A stretch of 64,000 nt of DNA from Lindgomyces ingoldianus (taxonomy: Eukaryota; Ascomycota; Dothideomycetes; Pleosporales; Lindgomycetaceae), in contig NW_022985217.1 in assembly GCF_010093535.1 (NCBI RefSeq), forward strand, positions 128,553 to 192,552. Direction: 5' to 3'. The notes under the pieces are model-generated. The model was given only the letters and a program-made list of their open reading frames with translations. It searched no databases and had not been told where the DNA came from. The translations under genes were made by a program, and so were the position numbers. Positions 24,743 through 36,597 of the stretch are shown in pieces; positions within the stretch are counted from its first letter, which is position 1; each line of letters begins with the position of its first letter.

Positions 24743-26922
24743 CTAGTGATCGCCATTCAGGGCTCCGTTCCCAGGACCGCCACCCATGTAGCGTTCCATG
24801 TAGCTGATGTAATCGAACTTAGGTACGTTTCTGTCTTCTTGCATGTCTGGGCCTTTGTGTTCGGGCATTGTGGAAATAAGGTCCTCGATGATTTCATCTG
24901 GGACGAGGGAGTGACGGAGGTCGAGCTCGGTGACGTATGGCTGCAAAGCCGTCAGTTTCTCACTTCTATCCTGTATGTTAGAGAGGGGAGCGGAGAGGAC
25001 TCACCTTGCCATCCGCAACCTCCTTAAATGACTCGAATACTTGCTCAGCCGTATTTTGGTCTTCAGTTTCATCCACCATAAACCTGATGAACTGTTCAAA
25101 AGTTACGTAATCTCTTCCCCCGCTTGTTTCTCTGAATTTTGCATGCATTTCATTCTCATCGTATACCAACCCTAGACTTGCCAGCGCCGCTGCAAATTCC
25201 AGCTCTTGCAGACTGTTCGATACATCTCGGTCAAAGTGCCTGAACACGGATTCGAATTCTTCAAGCTGAATCGGGGTGAGATTTGTCATATTGCGTGCTA
25301 CCATCTGGTTTTCCAAGAACGCGAGTTTTTTTGAGACGGAGGACCGGACGAGGCCGAGCTCATACTCAAGCTCGTCGTAAGTGTAAGTTGTGAAGTCGTT
25401 TTCCTCAATGTTTGCTTCCACGCATTGGTCGTCTATCGAGGCAATGATGTTGAGGTACTGGTCTAGTGGCTGAAGCGATTTGCTAAGTTGCTTGGTATGT
25501 TCTAGCTGGTCCTCAACGTCGCCTTCTAGTCCAGAGATGGATGTTGATAGCGTATTCAGGGCGAGGGCAAAATCATTTGCTTTGTCGGCAAAGGATTTAC
25601 GGAGGGCATTCTTGATGTCCCGGATTGTTTCGTTGATCGTCTGCGATCGATTTCGTTCTGCCTTCATGAGACCCGCCCACGCCACGTCTAACGCTTCTAT
25701 GCTAAGCTCCGCCGGTGGTTCGTACGGTCGTAGGCGATATGTGGAAAGCTTTGTTTTGATATTCCCGAGGAGCCCGACCAGATCTGACTTCTCTGCCACC
25801 CACGCCCTCTTATTCTTGCGCTTGTATCCCGTGAACTCTGCCGACTGGTTCTTAGCGTCCGCATATGTACCATCGAACTCAGCGTCCTCCCACTTCCGTT
25901 GCTGTTCGGCAATCTGGCGGAGCAGCTCCCGCATACGTTTCTCGAAATTGTTCTGCATCTCCCATGCCCCTTGCATATTCTGAACAAACTTCTCCACACG
26001 GCGGCCGGCGTTCTCAACTCGCTCCATCTGCGAGAAGGCGTGGAACCAGTAGGCAATGTAGGTCATGAGCGAGCGCTCATCGGGTTTAGCGACATCGCAG
26101 ACATCTTCTACGTCGAGAAGGTCAGGAATGCCGATTTCTTTGGAGGCAATGTCAAAAGCAAGTTGCATGTTTCCACGGTGGTCGTTCTTGTCTAGGCTAT
26201 CGTAGTCGATTAGGTCAGGCCGGTGGATATCGAGGAGGGCGCAGCTATTCCTCATGTTAGCATGGTAGCACTGAGTCGGACACCGCACTCACAATGCTAG
26301 CCCGTCGTTCCAGCTTGTAGAGAAGTCCCGAACCTCGACCTCGTCGTAACAGGCCGTCTTCCTTTGACACCAGAGCAGCAAGCCCTCCTTAGCACTCAAT
26401 CCCTCCTCATTGATATCACTGATAGTAAATCGGAGAATGAGCGTCCATATCAGGCCTAGTATAATCTTGCTGTTGCCATCGACTACGTCCTCGGCACCGA
26501 TGTTGGTCATCTGGATGCCCCTCCGCTTAATAAAGTCCAGCGACTTGTTGACATTCTCGAACTTTTGCACGCGCAGCTTTGGACGGGAGGCATACCGGCC
26601 GAGCGACTCATTTCCCAAGATTTCGAGAAGGTGTATAAGCGCAATCTGTGTTCTAACTGTCAGGTCTTTGAAAGAGCGGTATGCAGCAGGGATGTGGGCA
26701 ATGAGAATGCTGGAAGGACGCGGGGGCACAGCGGTACTTACACCGTCCGAAAGGTCTGAAATAAGGTCATTAATCTCAACTTCTCGGGCTTTGAGCTTGC
26801 TGTTCAGCCTGCAGCCGTCTGGTTAGCAGTGTTGTACAGCAAGCACTGGCGGGGGTGGCGGCGCACCATTTAGTAAACGTCTTCTGCTGGACTTTAACCC
26901 ATTGCTGCTCGAGCGGCGCCAT
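24743..26922 (-). CDS. Alpha-actinin (actin cross-linking protein)
   Basis: Five exons: 26922-26867, 26808-26742, 26645-26293, 26244-25005 and 24940-24743, all frame-consistent, giving 637 aa. The N-terminus MAPLEQQWVKVQQKTFTKW and the following LNSKLKA and ISDLSDG open the first calponin-homology domain. LIWTLILRF, LLLWCQRKTACY, NDGLAFCALLDIHRPDLIDY and NMQLAFDIASKEIGIPDLLD complete the tandem actin-binding CH pair (about 1-230). A spectrin-like coiled segment follows (about 240-470), then two EF-hand-like motifs (FESVFRHFDRDVSNSLQELE and RDYVTFEQFIRFMVDE), ending in YISYMERYMGGG. Fungal alpha-actinins are shorter than animal ones because they have fewer spectrin repeats, and this fits. The protein bundles F-actin, and in filamentous fungi acts at septation and tip growth (family knowledge). 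Divergent from the antiporter gene. Confidence 0.95.
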
Positions 26923-27361
26923 GGCGGACTGTGTGCATCAGGAGTATACTTTGGGCCAAGAAGGTGGAGTATGCATGCGAGTAGGAATAGTCGTGTGTGC
27001 CGTTGGTACTTGGAGTGTGGTGAGTTGTTTTCCAGGCCAAAACAATGGGGCCCTGCGCCCGCTCGGCTGGCGTGGCGGGGCCTGTTCGGCGGTTGTCAAG
27101 ACGTTCTCCGCCCAATGGCCCTGTGACTTCACTTCGACACCAAACCCCCGCCCACCAATATCCTTTTACAAGACTACTGGCCAAATTACTTCGTTTCGCC
27201 TAGAGACTTTGCATGCACTGAAATTCGCAATTCTTGGGCCCCGCTCTTCGTCGACAAGAATCTCGTCCTGCGCACGAGCTTGTCGCAGCCTCACTTCACG
27301 GCTGTCAATCGCCTGAGTTTCACTTTCCACTTCTACCAACTCCCTTGTTCCTGCCAGCATC
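26923..27361. promoter_or_regulatory. Bidirectional promoter between alpha-actinin and the antiporter
   Basis: A 439-bp gap between divergent start codons. It contains GC-rich segments (27040-27080) and a CT-rich tract just before the antiporter ATG. No specific binding site is claimed. Confidence 0.35.
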
Positions 27362-29155
27362 ATGGCTGATAGCGCTGCGGGGTCACTGCCGTATCACGAG
27401 CCTGGTATTGTTGCCATCCTTGTCCAAGCCTCCTTCTTACTTCTCCTTAACATGGTCAATTCTGCTCTTGACCGCATCGTGTACTGCGGTTTACTCGGGC
27501 AAGTCCTGTTAGGTATTTGCTGGGGGACTCCCGGTGCGAAATGGCTCTCAGCCAGTGCTGAAGAGGTCGTCGTTCAATTGGGATATCTGGGTTTGATGTT
27601 GCTTGTGTTCCAAGGTATCTCACACTGATCACCTACCTCCTTCGCTGACCATCGTTAAGGTGGCCTATCTACTTCCTTTGCATCTCTTAAAGCCAACCTT
27701 CTCCTTTCTTCTGGAGTCGCAATCACCGGCATCACTGTTCCCATTGCTCTTTCCTTTTCTCTCCAGTGGCTGGTAGGCGCCACTTCTTTGCAGGCCTTTG
27801 CTGCTGGTGCTGCCTTGTGTTCCACCAGTCTTGGAACCACCTTTACAGTGCTGGCGTCTAGCGGGCTCACATCTTCTAGGCTGGGCATTGTTCTAACAAC
27901 TGCCGCAATGATAGACGACGTTGTTGGGCTAGTCATGGTCCAAGTCATCTCCAATCTTGGAAGTACCATCAGTGCCATCACCATCATTCGTCCTATCCTA
28001 GTCTCTCTTGGATTTGCTGTAGTCGCCCCTTTGGCGTGTCAATTTCTGATTCTACCGCTGACGGTGTCTTTGAATCGCTATCGCGAAACCCATTCCTCCG
28101 GGAAGATCGACAGGATTGTATGCTTGAGGCACACTGCGTTTGTGATTCATACTTTAGTTCTCATTGCTCTGGCGACTGGTGCTACCTACGCTGGGACTTC
28201 GAATTTGTTCGCTGCATATATTGCAGGAGCTGTCATTAGTTGGTGGGATACGGAAGTACCACATCCCAAAAATGCTCAGACAAGGCTGGTTGAGGAAAAG
28301 ACCCAGCCCGATGCTACCCAAAAAAACAATCTCCTAACCGAAGAATCTACAGATGCTGCTGGAGCTGGGGACAATGGCCCACAGAACAGGGTGGACAATG
28401 AGGTGCAATTAACAAACCTAGCAATTTCGAGCGATGTCTGTGTTGATGAGAGTACTACATTTGGCTCGACTATTTACCAGGAGTACTACAAGCAGGCGGT
28501 CTCCAAGATTCTGCGGCCCTTCTTTTTCGCATCCATTGGGTTCTCAATTCCGATTTCCCACATGTTCAGAAGCTCCATCATCTGGCGTGGGATTGTCTAT
28601 ACCCTCCTCATGACGCTCGGAAAGCTTGTCTGTGGACTTTGGCTTGTTCGTTTCTCCGTGGTCCCTGTGCAGGGCACACTCCGCGGCCGGATGTTAAACG
28701 TTGAGCTACCCGAAGTCCCTCATCTCTGGGGAAAGAGTGCGAAGACCGGGTCGAGCCATGCATTCAAGCGAGACCAGCCTCAGACAGTCTCCACGCATGA
28801 AGAGCCTTCAACTCCAAAAATTACACAAACGGTGCCACGAACTCCTTCTACGCCCAAACCGTTCTCTCTCTATCCACCCCTCATCCTTGCCTTGGCGATG
28901 GTAGCACGCGGCGAAATTGGGTTTCTGATCTCGGCGATGGCTGAGTCTAACGGCGCGTTCTCGTCTGGACATACAAATTCCAGCTCGGAATCCGACATCT
29001 TCCTAGTGGTCACCTGGGCCATCGTCCTTTGCACTATTATCGGACCCCTAGGAGTTGGGCTTTCTGTGAAGAGAGTGAAAAAGCTAGAGGAGAGGAAGAG
29101 CAAAGGGCAAGAGGGATCGGGAAGGGATGTCTTGGGTGTTTGGGGTGTTCGGTAG
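27362..29155 (+). CDS. Cation/proton antiporter, CPA2-like (Na+/H+ exchanger domain)
   Basis: Two exons, 27362-27614 and 27660-29155, around a 45-nt intron, giving 582 aa. The protein has about a dozen hydrophobic helices in the Na+/H+ exchanger fold. The signature AAMIDDVVGLVMVQV carries the paired acidic residues of the ion-binding site; two Asp indicate an electrogenic CPA2-type exchanger (family knowledge). Helix text includes GIVAILVQASFLLLLNMV, FAAGAALCSTSLGTTFTVLA and FFFASIGFSIPISHMF. A hydrophilic loop of about 70 residues (from about 300) and a second (about 450-480, Pro/Thr-rich) interrupt the helices. The C-terminus is a short basic tail. Likely a plasma- or organelle-membrane K+ or Na+/H+ antiporter; the ion and compartment cannot be told from sequence. 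An intron placed so early and so short is typical here. Confidence 0.9.
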
Positions 29156-31005
29156 GAATGCGGACCGGGGAGGCAGCTCAACGTTCAGGATACCCGTGCG
29201 GCGTTATTGCTCGCTGCTGTACTATGGTTCGAAGGAAGCGAGTGGCTTGAAGCTTACTCGTTAGCTGTCAAAAAGGACGTCTCCCATTCGTAAGCACTCT
29301 GCATCTCGACATCACCAGCGCATCGTTTCATGATGGCTTCTAGAAACGCGAGGAGATAGCTCCGGTTCGATCCGGCGATTCCAAACACAATGCATCTTCA
29401 ATTTCCATTGCACTTCGACATCAGCCCTATTTCAGAGAGGTGTGATGTTTTACATGTTTGTTTCAACACTCGTGATCCATCGTCAGGGTCGTGTTTGTGT
29501 TGAAATTGCTCAGATCCGGTAGTTATTGACGAGGGACATCTGTAACTGGTTTGGCATTTTTAGTTAGCCCGAGTTACATCACGGGAACCATAGCAGTGGC
29601 ATTAACAATTCAAATCTCAATCACTTTCATACACGGTTGGTGATACAAGTCTAGCAAATGAAACACTGACCACGGAAAAGAAAGCCGTTGGGGGATTTCT
29701 CACTGCATCTAGTCAAACGGGAGGACACGGAGAAAATATGCTGGTACAGACGCTGCAGGGAAGAGTCCCTCATACAAATTATCGAGCACTGTTCGGCATG
29801 TCTGGCCGTGACCGAGCCGCATGTTCGGCTTAGATGCAGGTGGAAGCTCACTCCTGATGTCAAGAGGTTTCGTTTTTGAATACATTTGCGACCTTGCCTC
29901 CTAGCCATATTGTTTGGCGGAATTATTTTCGAAAGAGCTAGTGGAGAGGAAAAATTGTGCCTAGTGGCAGGAAAACGAGGAGCAGGTGTGGAGGCTGAGG
30001 GGAGGGTTTTGGTGCAGCTTGGGTGTGTTTCAGAGACGGCGACGTGAATCAGTTAAATCGGCATGCTGAAACAATAGCCATTGTCGAGGATGCCGCCAGC
30101 CGCCAGAAGTGCTTGCTAAAGCGGCCCATCAGCCATCCAAGCTTTTGCCCCCCATCGCCGAGCCATTGAGGCGCGCCCACGGTCGGCGTCTTGCCGTGGT
30201 GTCGCGCCTCCCCGGCCTTGAAACGATTCCTGCGAATTGCTGTATGCGCCCACGGCGCTCCAGCGCGCATAGATATGACGATGAAAACCTCTCAAAGCGC
30301 CCACACGCCTATGAATAGTCTGGTGTACGGCGATTGGCTGCTATTAATCTTCTTTGTGGTTTAGGGGGCGTAAGCCGTCACGTGCTGATCTGTGCCGCTG
30401 CTTTAACTCGCTGCTCAACAAGGAGAGGCGGGAGCGGACTCGAAGCTAAACCCAGCTCAGCATTTCCACCGACCTTCACCAGACCCCCAACCACTTTCCC
30501 CATTGCCCAAACTGCGCTCTTCCACCACCGCTCGCCCGTCTGCCGTGAGCGTCTCCTCCTCTGCCAGAAGACGAATTCACCCACTAGATCTGCGCTCCAT
30601 GACGGCTGTCCGCTAGAAAGCAAGCCGCTGTTGTCCCTCGCTCGCTTTCACCCTCACCGCAACCCAACCCTCGCACCCCCTCCTGGACAACAACAACCAC
30701 TCTGGCAGCTCACTACTACCCACCGCATTCGACACTCCGCAGAGATTCACCGTCGCGGCGCGTGCTGCCTTTCTTGTTGCTGGGAGCGCATATCGCGCCG
30801 TCGGTTCAAGGAGCCTGCCTTGAACCCCCGCTTTCGCCGCATTCACTGGGGCTTTGGCCTCCACCAAAAACAAATAATTGACAAGACAAACGTGTCTAAT
30901 ATTCTAAACTCTTCCTCCTCATTGTCCGCATGACTGTGAGCCCAAGTAAGTGCTCTGGAACTTTCGACTTCTCAGGCCACCGCAAATTCTCCTGTACAAA
31001 TCGCC
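29156..31005. other. Intergenic region and 5' leader of the CLA4-like kinase
   Basis: No gene of recognisable family. Bases 30440-30880 are strongly C/T-rich on the plus strand, typical of a promoter and 5' UTR of a filamentous ascomycete, and carry a spurious 199-aa frame (30334..30933). The kinase start codon at 31006 follows directly. A short upstream frame starting at 30930 is listed separately. Confidence 0.5.
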
Positions 31006-31127
31006 ATGTCTTCGGGCCGTCCGCCGCCACAAGGGTACCACTCCAGCCCCCATCCAACTCCCATTGTTACCTTAGGCAATTCGCTGATTGTTTGGTTTCA
31101 GCATGTATTCGAGAGACCAGTTCATGA
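30930..31127 (+). promoter_or_regulatory. Possible upstream ORF in the leader of the CLA4-like gene
   Basis: An ATG at 30930 opens a 65-codon frame that overlaps the main kinase ATG (31006) in a different frame and terminates at 31127. If it lies in the mature leader it could reduce translation of the kinase. The kinase intron starting at 31035 would change its end after splicing. Seen as sequence; regulatory role is inference. Confidence 0.3.
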
Positions 31128-33799
31128 ACCCGGGTCCCGCCCCTCGGCCTCCTACCGACCGCCCCCGCCTCAACCTCACCCCAAACACGAGCAGCACCTT
31201 GCCGGGGAATATGGCGGGCCTGAGCATGCAGTCTCCTGCTTACAACAACAATCCATATAACAACCAGTACAGCAATAACAACTCTCAGACCTCGCTCCTC
31301 TCTCGAACGCAATCTGAAAAAAGTTTGTCATCTTCTTCCGTTGTTAAAGAGGGCAACGTAAAGGTCAAAGACGAGGGTCTCTTCAAGTCATTTGTCTGGC
31401 AAGACCGATGGCTCATCCTTAAGGAATTCGAGTTGGCGTTTTACAAAAGCCCCAACTCCTCAAAGGTCGCGACTACGATTCAACTTCGAGATGTGTTGGG
31501 CGTTGAGCGGTCGGACACCGCACCCTTGTCGTTTGAGATTACTCGCGCTCTGAACGCCTCCAAAGGCTCATCACCGCCTCGTGACGGCCCTACAAAGATC
31601 ATTACATGCAAAGTCGACACTGACGATGATGTGTACTCATGGATCGACAGCATATACCAGCGGTGCCCGAGCATGGGTGGGGTCAGCAACCCCACGAATT
31701 TCACACACAGAGTTCACGTAGGGTTTGACCCTACAAGCGGAGCTTTTGTAGGCCTCCCAGTAGAATGGGAAAAGCTACTTACGGCATCGGCACTCACGAA
31801 AGATGATTATGCGAAGAACCCTAAGGCGGTGTTGGAAGTCTTGGAGTTTTATACGGAGAAGCTTGTGAAGCGTTCAGAGGACCCGCAGAGCTACCCCAGT
31901 CTCACTCCTACCCCGCCAGTTAGCTCAGGTATGGAAAAGCAGCTTGGATACTCGGGTGGCGGAAGCTCCATTGCGCCCCCACGACCGGGCCCCCCGGGAG
32001 GATTCCAACGCAAAGACAGCTACAATGTGGGCAGGCAAAATACCCCGCCACAGTCAGGATATATGACACCCTCGCAACCCAATTCCTACTCGTCTTCCCA
32101 AGACCGGATGGATCAAGAACGCCGAAGGCTGCAAGATGATGAGGCTAGAATCCAGCAGCGTGAGCGGGAACGAGAGCGACAAAGATTGGAGTTTGAGCGA
32201 AGAGAACGTGAAGAACTTGCGGCATACAATGCGTCTTTACCGAAGGGTAAGGTTCCAATGGCGCAGCAGGAGATTGGCGGAGGCGGGTTTGATTCTCGTG
32301 ACTCTAGCCCATCAGGCCAGCAAGCTCGATATAATCCAAACCGGCCCGCTCCTTCTACTCCAGGTGCCCAACGCCAACAACCGCCTGGGTCCCTCCGACA
32401 GATGGCTGCTCAGCGACCAGCCCCATCGGCACCAAAGCAGCAGCAACCGCAGCAGCAGAATAACGGGGCTTACAACACTTCACCTCAGTCTAAGCTTCCG
32501 ACATCCAATGGCCAACGTCCGCCTGTACAACCGAACTCGCAATATCAGAGATCTCAAAATCAGGTACCACAAACTCGCCCTGCTAACGGCCAGCCTCAGC
32601 AACAGAAACAGTATCCTGGATCAGCAGCACCACAGCCACTGAATGTGGCTGCTAAGAAACCCACCGGGGCACCTCTGAATGACGCCGTCAAGAAAGCCGA
32701 ACAAGCGCTCACTAGCAAGAAAGAAGAGCCTGCTCGTAAAGATGTGCGCATGTCGAGCATGTCCGAGAGTGAGGTTATGGCCAAACTTCGCGAAGTGGTC
32801 TCTAAGGATAAGCCTTTGGATTCGTATAACAAGCAAAAGAAAATCGGCCAGGGTGCCTCCGGTTCCGTTTACGTTGCTCGCATCCGCGAAGGTGCTACCT
32901 CACCAATGGCGCGAAGGATCTTACAGGAAAATGGACCTCGTGCCCAGGTTGCCATTAAACAGATGGATCTCCGCAACCAGCCACGAAAGGAGCTAATTGT
33001 TAACGAAATCATCGTAATGAAAGACAGCAAGCATCCAAATATTGTGAACTTCTTAGATGCATTCTTGCAGGAAGAACAATCTGAGCTGTGGGTGGTGATG
33101 GAGTTTATGGAAGGTGGGGCATTGACAGATGTAATCGACAACAACCCCTCGATAAGCGAAGATCAGATCGCTACGATCTGTTTGGAGGTGAGACTTGTGC
33201 ATAGCTTGATAGAATTATGCTGACTTCATACTAGACTTGCAAGGGTCTGGAACATTTGCATAACCAGAACATTATTCACCGAGACATCAAGAGTGACAAT
33301 GTTCTGCTGGATGGTCGTGGCAACGTTAAGATCAGTATGTAATATCGTTTTGTCCATCGCAACTCTCCAGCGCTAACAACCCACAGCGGATTTTGGTTTC
33401 TGTGCCAAGCTCACTGAGCAACGCAGCAAACGTGCTACTATGGTTGGAACACCGTACTGGATGGCACCAGAGGTTGTCAAACAAAAGGAGTATGGCAACA
33501 AGGTCGATATCTGGTCCCTAGGCATCATGGCCATTGAGATGATCGAGTCTGAACCACCATACCTTAACGAGGAGCCGCTCAAGGCCCTTTACCTCATTGC
33601 CACCAACGGTACTCCTCGCCTGAAGAAGCCGGATAAGCTGTCCAAAGAGCTAAAGGCCTTCCTCTCGGTCTGTCTCTGCGTCGATGTCAAGTCTCGAGCC
33701 AGCGCGTCGGAACTGATGAGCCACGATTTCCTGAAGAGCGGATGCAGCTTAGCAAGCTTGGCACAGCTTCTCAACTTCCGGAAGAACGGCAGCCATTAA
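31006..33799 (+). CDS. CLA4: PAK-family serine/threonine kinase with PH and CRIB domains (CLA4-type)
   Basis: Four exons: 31006-31034, 31102-33187, 33235-33334 and 33387-33799, encoding 875 aa. The first exon gives [10 protein letters not shown] and splices in frame to [11 protein letters not shown]. The order is PH domain (about 90-200, [19 protein letters not shown]), CRIB (about 206-262, [20 protein letters not shown], then [11 protein letters not shown]), a Gln/Pro-rich linker (about 265-560, with a basic coiled stretch of Arg/Glu), and the kinase domain (about 580-870). Kinase landmarks: [12 protein letters not shown] (G-loop), VAIKQMDL (VAIK Lys), HRDIKSDN (catalytic loop), TDFGFCA (DFG) and [10 protein letters not shown] (activation segment). 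PH plus CRIB plus kinase defines the Cla4 branch of PAKs rather than Ste20. It acts downstream of Cdc42/Rac in polarity, septation and hyphal growth. Two of its introns lie inside the kinase domain. Confidence 0.96.
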
Positions 33800-35569
33800 A
33801 CCTCTCGCGTAAAATTTTCCTCGAACTTTGTTGGTCTCAATTCGATACCCTTTCCACGCCTTCATGGCTTCTCTATCACCCAGAATCCTCACACCACCCT
33901 GCATGTGTTCCATGCTCGTTCTTCCCCAGCCACCTCTTCTCCGCGTTCCTCAGATTATTGTGTGTGTTGGGGCATGCCGTGCTAGTTAAATTTTAAAGAT
34001 GTTGCATTGTTGTTGGGAATATTTTACCACGGCCTCGGGTTGGATATAAGGGGTTTTTTCTTCTTCTATTCATTCAGTTCAAGACTCTGATTATTTGGAT
34101 TTTGGACACCAGTATTCTTCGAGTATTCTTCTACAGGCGCCAAAGATTCCCATCTCGTTTACGCGTAGTTTCCAATTCCCGCCCAGCGTAGCTCGCACTC
34201 CCTCTCGAATCCGTGTGACACGACTTCTACTCTCGGCGCTTGGACATCGGGATCTTGGAAGATAGTGAGGGAGAGGTGAATAAGAACAAAACCAAAGACG
34301 CATGAAAGGACAGCAGTTAGTCTGGGGAGCAAGGTTATGGTCAATCTTCTGAAGACATGGAAAGACGTTCAAGTTTGGGGTATCTTTTGCGTCTAATCAT
34401 CGTTGGTTTTTGAATGAAATGGATACCTGCCCCCTTGGAGCTCAGGGACTGGGGGTTGATTGGGGATGGATATTTTGTCCTCCTTTTCTTGACACTGAGG
34501 GGAAAGGGGGGGCAGGATGGCTTGGACGTGAGTGGAGAGTAGGTTTTGATTGATTAAGCATAGAGATATGATAGATATGTAATGAATTCATGGTGTCTCT
34601 ACAGGCCTTCATCACTCTTTTTCCCCTTTTACTTTACGTATTTCGATGTGCTCATCTCATACCTATCTGTTCGGTGTCTCCATTCCTCTCGTGGGTGTCT
34701 CAAAGACCAAACCGTACGCGGATCCTGGAAAGAAAGGAAGACAATTCCAAATTCCCCCGTGTTCGTTTTCTGGTGGGCCGCGTAATGTTGGGCACGGTTG
34801 GGGCTGGGTTTCTTGCATTTGGTGTTGGAGCCGAGTCGGTAGTCACTCCTTCCGTCAGCCACAACCAAGGCGCATGGGCTGTGGAACATGTGAATCGGAT
34901 TCGGGTTTGCGTGTAGAGCGCTAGAATTTCAGCCAGATCCTTTATTAAAGAGAGAATAACGCGGAACATTCGGGGGGATATCTACTAGCGTCTTGCTTAG
35001 ATAACCGTCGTGTTTCCTTGGTTTGGTTGTTTACGTATTTGTTTATCGCGGGGGGAGATGTGTTTCATAGGCTGTGACTCCGAGTAGGAGTTGCAAAACG
35101 GAAATTTGAGGTTGCTATGGTGTTTTGCTACATGTTGGCATATAAGCTAGACTATAATAATAATAATGTAACTACCTTAGGACAGAAAATGGAATTTTCG
35201 TCATGACCTCTGTAACTCTTGGAGTTAGTCTAACAAATTGACGCTACTCTGATTCTGTTCTGTGCTATGTAGTCGTCGACAAGAATGGTTCTCTCTTTTC
35301 TTCCAAACCATTCACACCGCTCGAGACTCCTATCTTGGTGTTATTCCGAAGTGCTTTGGGAGGGATAAATACAGTTATTTAGCGCCCGTCCCGCACTATC
35401 TCCGTCAAAATAATCTAATTAGATGCCTGGGGCAGCGATGTGATATCGCTAGTATTCCATAAATTTTCGTATGGATAAGGATTGTCATAGAACGAAATTA
35501 TCTCTTCCATATTGTCCACTGGTGATATGCGGTAATATGCTGTCTGTAAAGGTCGCTCCTATTTTTCTT
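33800..35569. other. Intergenic region downstream of the CLA4-like kinase
   Basis: The first 200-300 bases are C/T-rich and then T-rich, consistent with the kinase 3' UTR. The remainder holds several overlapping frames of about 60-110 codons on both strands (34580-34970) that mirror each other and match no family. No repeat or RNA gene is evident. Confidence 0.45.
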
Positions 35570-36597
35570 TTACCAATGCTCAGGCATCTCGAGTACAAAA
35601 GTGCTGTCGGGTTCGTGAAAACGGGTGCTGTCTAGCTCGTGTATGCTGGAGTGCGCTTCTACTTCAACGGGATGGAAAGCCATGGAGATATGGCGTTTGC
35701 TGGAGATGTTGAAGTCGTTGGGAATGGGTTTACAGTCCGCACCTGGGCCTAAGTCTGTGTTTTGGCGTTGCTGAAGAAAGTGGATGATTTGGTTGTGTCG
35801 TCGTTGCCGAAGGAATAGGAGTATAATTAAAGCTATGATGATGATACCTCCCAACCCCCCAGCTATCCCAGCGCCAATTTTGACGGCTGTGGTTGTGGGC
35901 TCGGATGAGGGGTCGGTGAGAACGCTGGCAGTGGTAGTAGAGCTAGCTCTGGCTCTTGTAGGTTCGGTTTTGGGCACGCTGGTCATAGATGTAATAACTT
36001 GAGTGGTTGTAAAATTCGAACTTGAGGATGAAGTAGCGTTAGATGCAGTAGCCGTAAACGGCCCAATAGTTGCACCTTGGAGACGAAACACCGCACTCGA
36101 AGTACTGCAACACCGCTGGCTCTCATGCTCTGACTCGCAACAGTACGCAGCTTCTTTGGCAAAGCCTTGAGATCCGCATTCCCAGACCTGGACGCCGTGG
36201 CGACGGAAGTCGTATGCCGATGGGTCATTCGTTGTTAGATTGTCTATCCGTCCTGAGAATTAGACTTTGTATTGTTTGTTCACCCGTATGCGTTTTCGCA
36301 CTAGGGTCTGGTATGCGTACTATAGTGGCACATGGGAGGACACAGCGGACTTGTCCATGTCTGGTCCGTGCAAGTCCCCCGAGCAAAGCTCACACCAGTG
36401 TCCTCAGTCACTTCCCATTTACAGAGGCCATTGGAGAGGCATGCATCGAGGTCTTTGCAACAGGTGCTTACGGGAGCGCTGGAGTTACAGGGAATGTCGG
36501 TGCCTTGGTCACCGTTGGGGAGATAGCAGGCTGTGCCTGCAAGAACCGTGGAAGTGACGAAAGGAAGAAACGAGAGAGGAAATTGGAAGGAGTGCAT
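35570..36597 (-). CDS. Secreted-type, Cys-rich single-pass membrane protein
   Basis: Two exons, 36597-36321 and 36252-35570, with a 68-nt intron whose removal joins PPMCHY to RRIDNLTTNDPSAYDFRRHG in frame, giving 319 aa. The order is: a signal peptide (MHSFQFPLSFLPFVTSTVLAG); a Cys-rich extracellular part, about 22-150 (GTACYLPNGDQGTDIPC, STCCKDLDACLSNGLCKWE, YCCESEHESQRCC); a Ser/Thr-rich stretch; one membrane helix at about 210-235 (AGIAGGLGGIIIIALIILLFL); then a basic juxtamembrane segment (RQRRHN) and a tail of about 80 residues. This layout is common among filamentous-ascomycete surface proteins of unknown function with a Mid2/WSC-like plan, meaning an exposed domain, a Ser/Thr stalk and one helix. 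No named family is recognised. A sensor-like role is speculation. Confidence 0.75.

Noticed and set aside
25480..25983. 167-aa plus-strand frame antisense to alpha-actinin
   Set aside because: Mirror of the spectrin-like coding exon; its content is explained by antisense codon structure.
30334..30933. 199-aa frame upstream of the CLA4-like kinase
   Set aside because: Lies in the C/T-rich leader, where the absence of stops is a composition effect; the translation is low-complexity.
34070..34095. Possible tRNA B-box (GTTCAAGACTC)
   Set aside because: No matching A-box, acceptor stem or anticodon arm could be found around it.
34582..34969. Cluster of overlapping 67-108-aa frames on both strands
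   Set aside because: All frames are open together, which reflects few stop-like triplets rather than coding; no motif.
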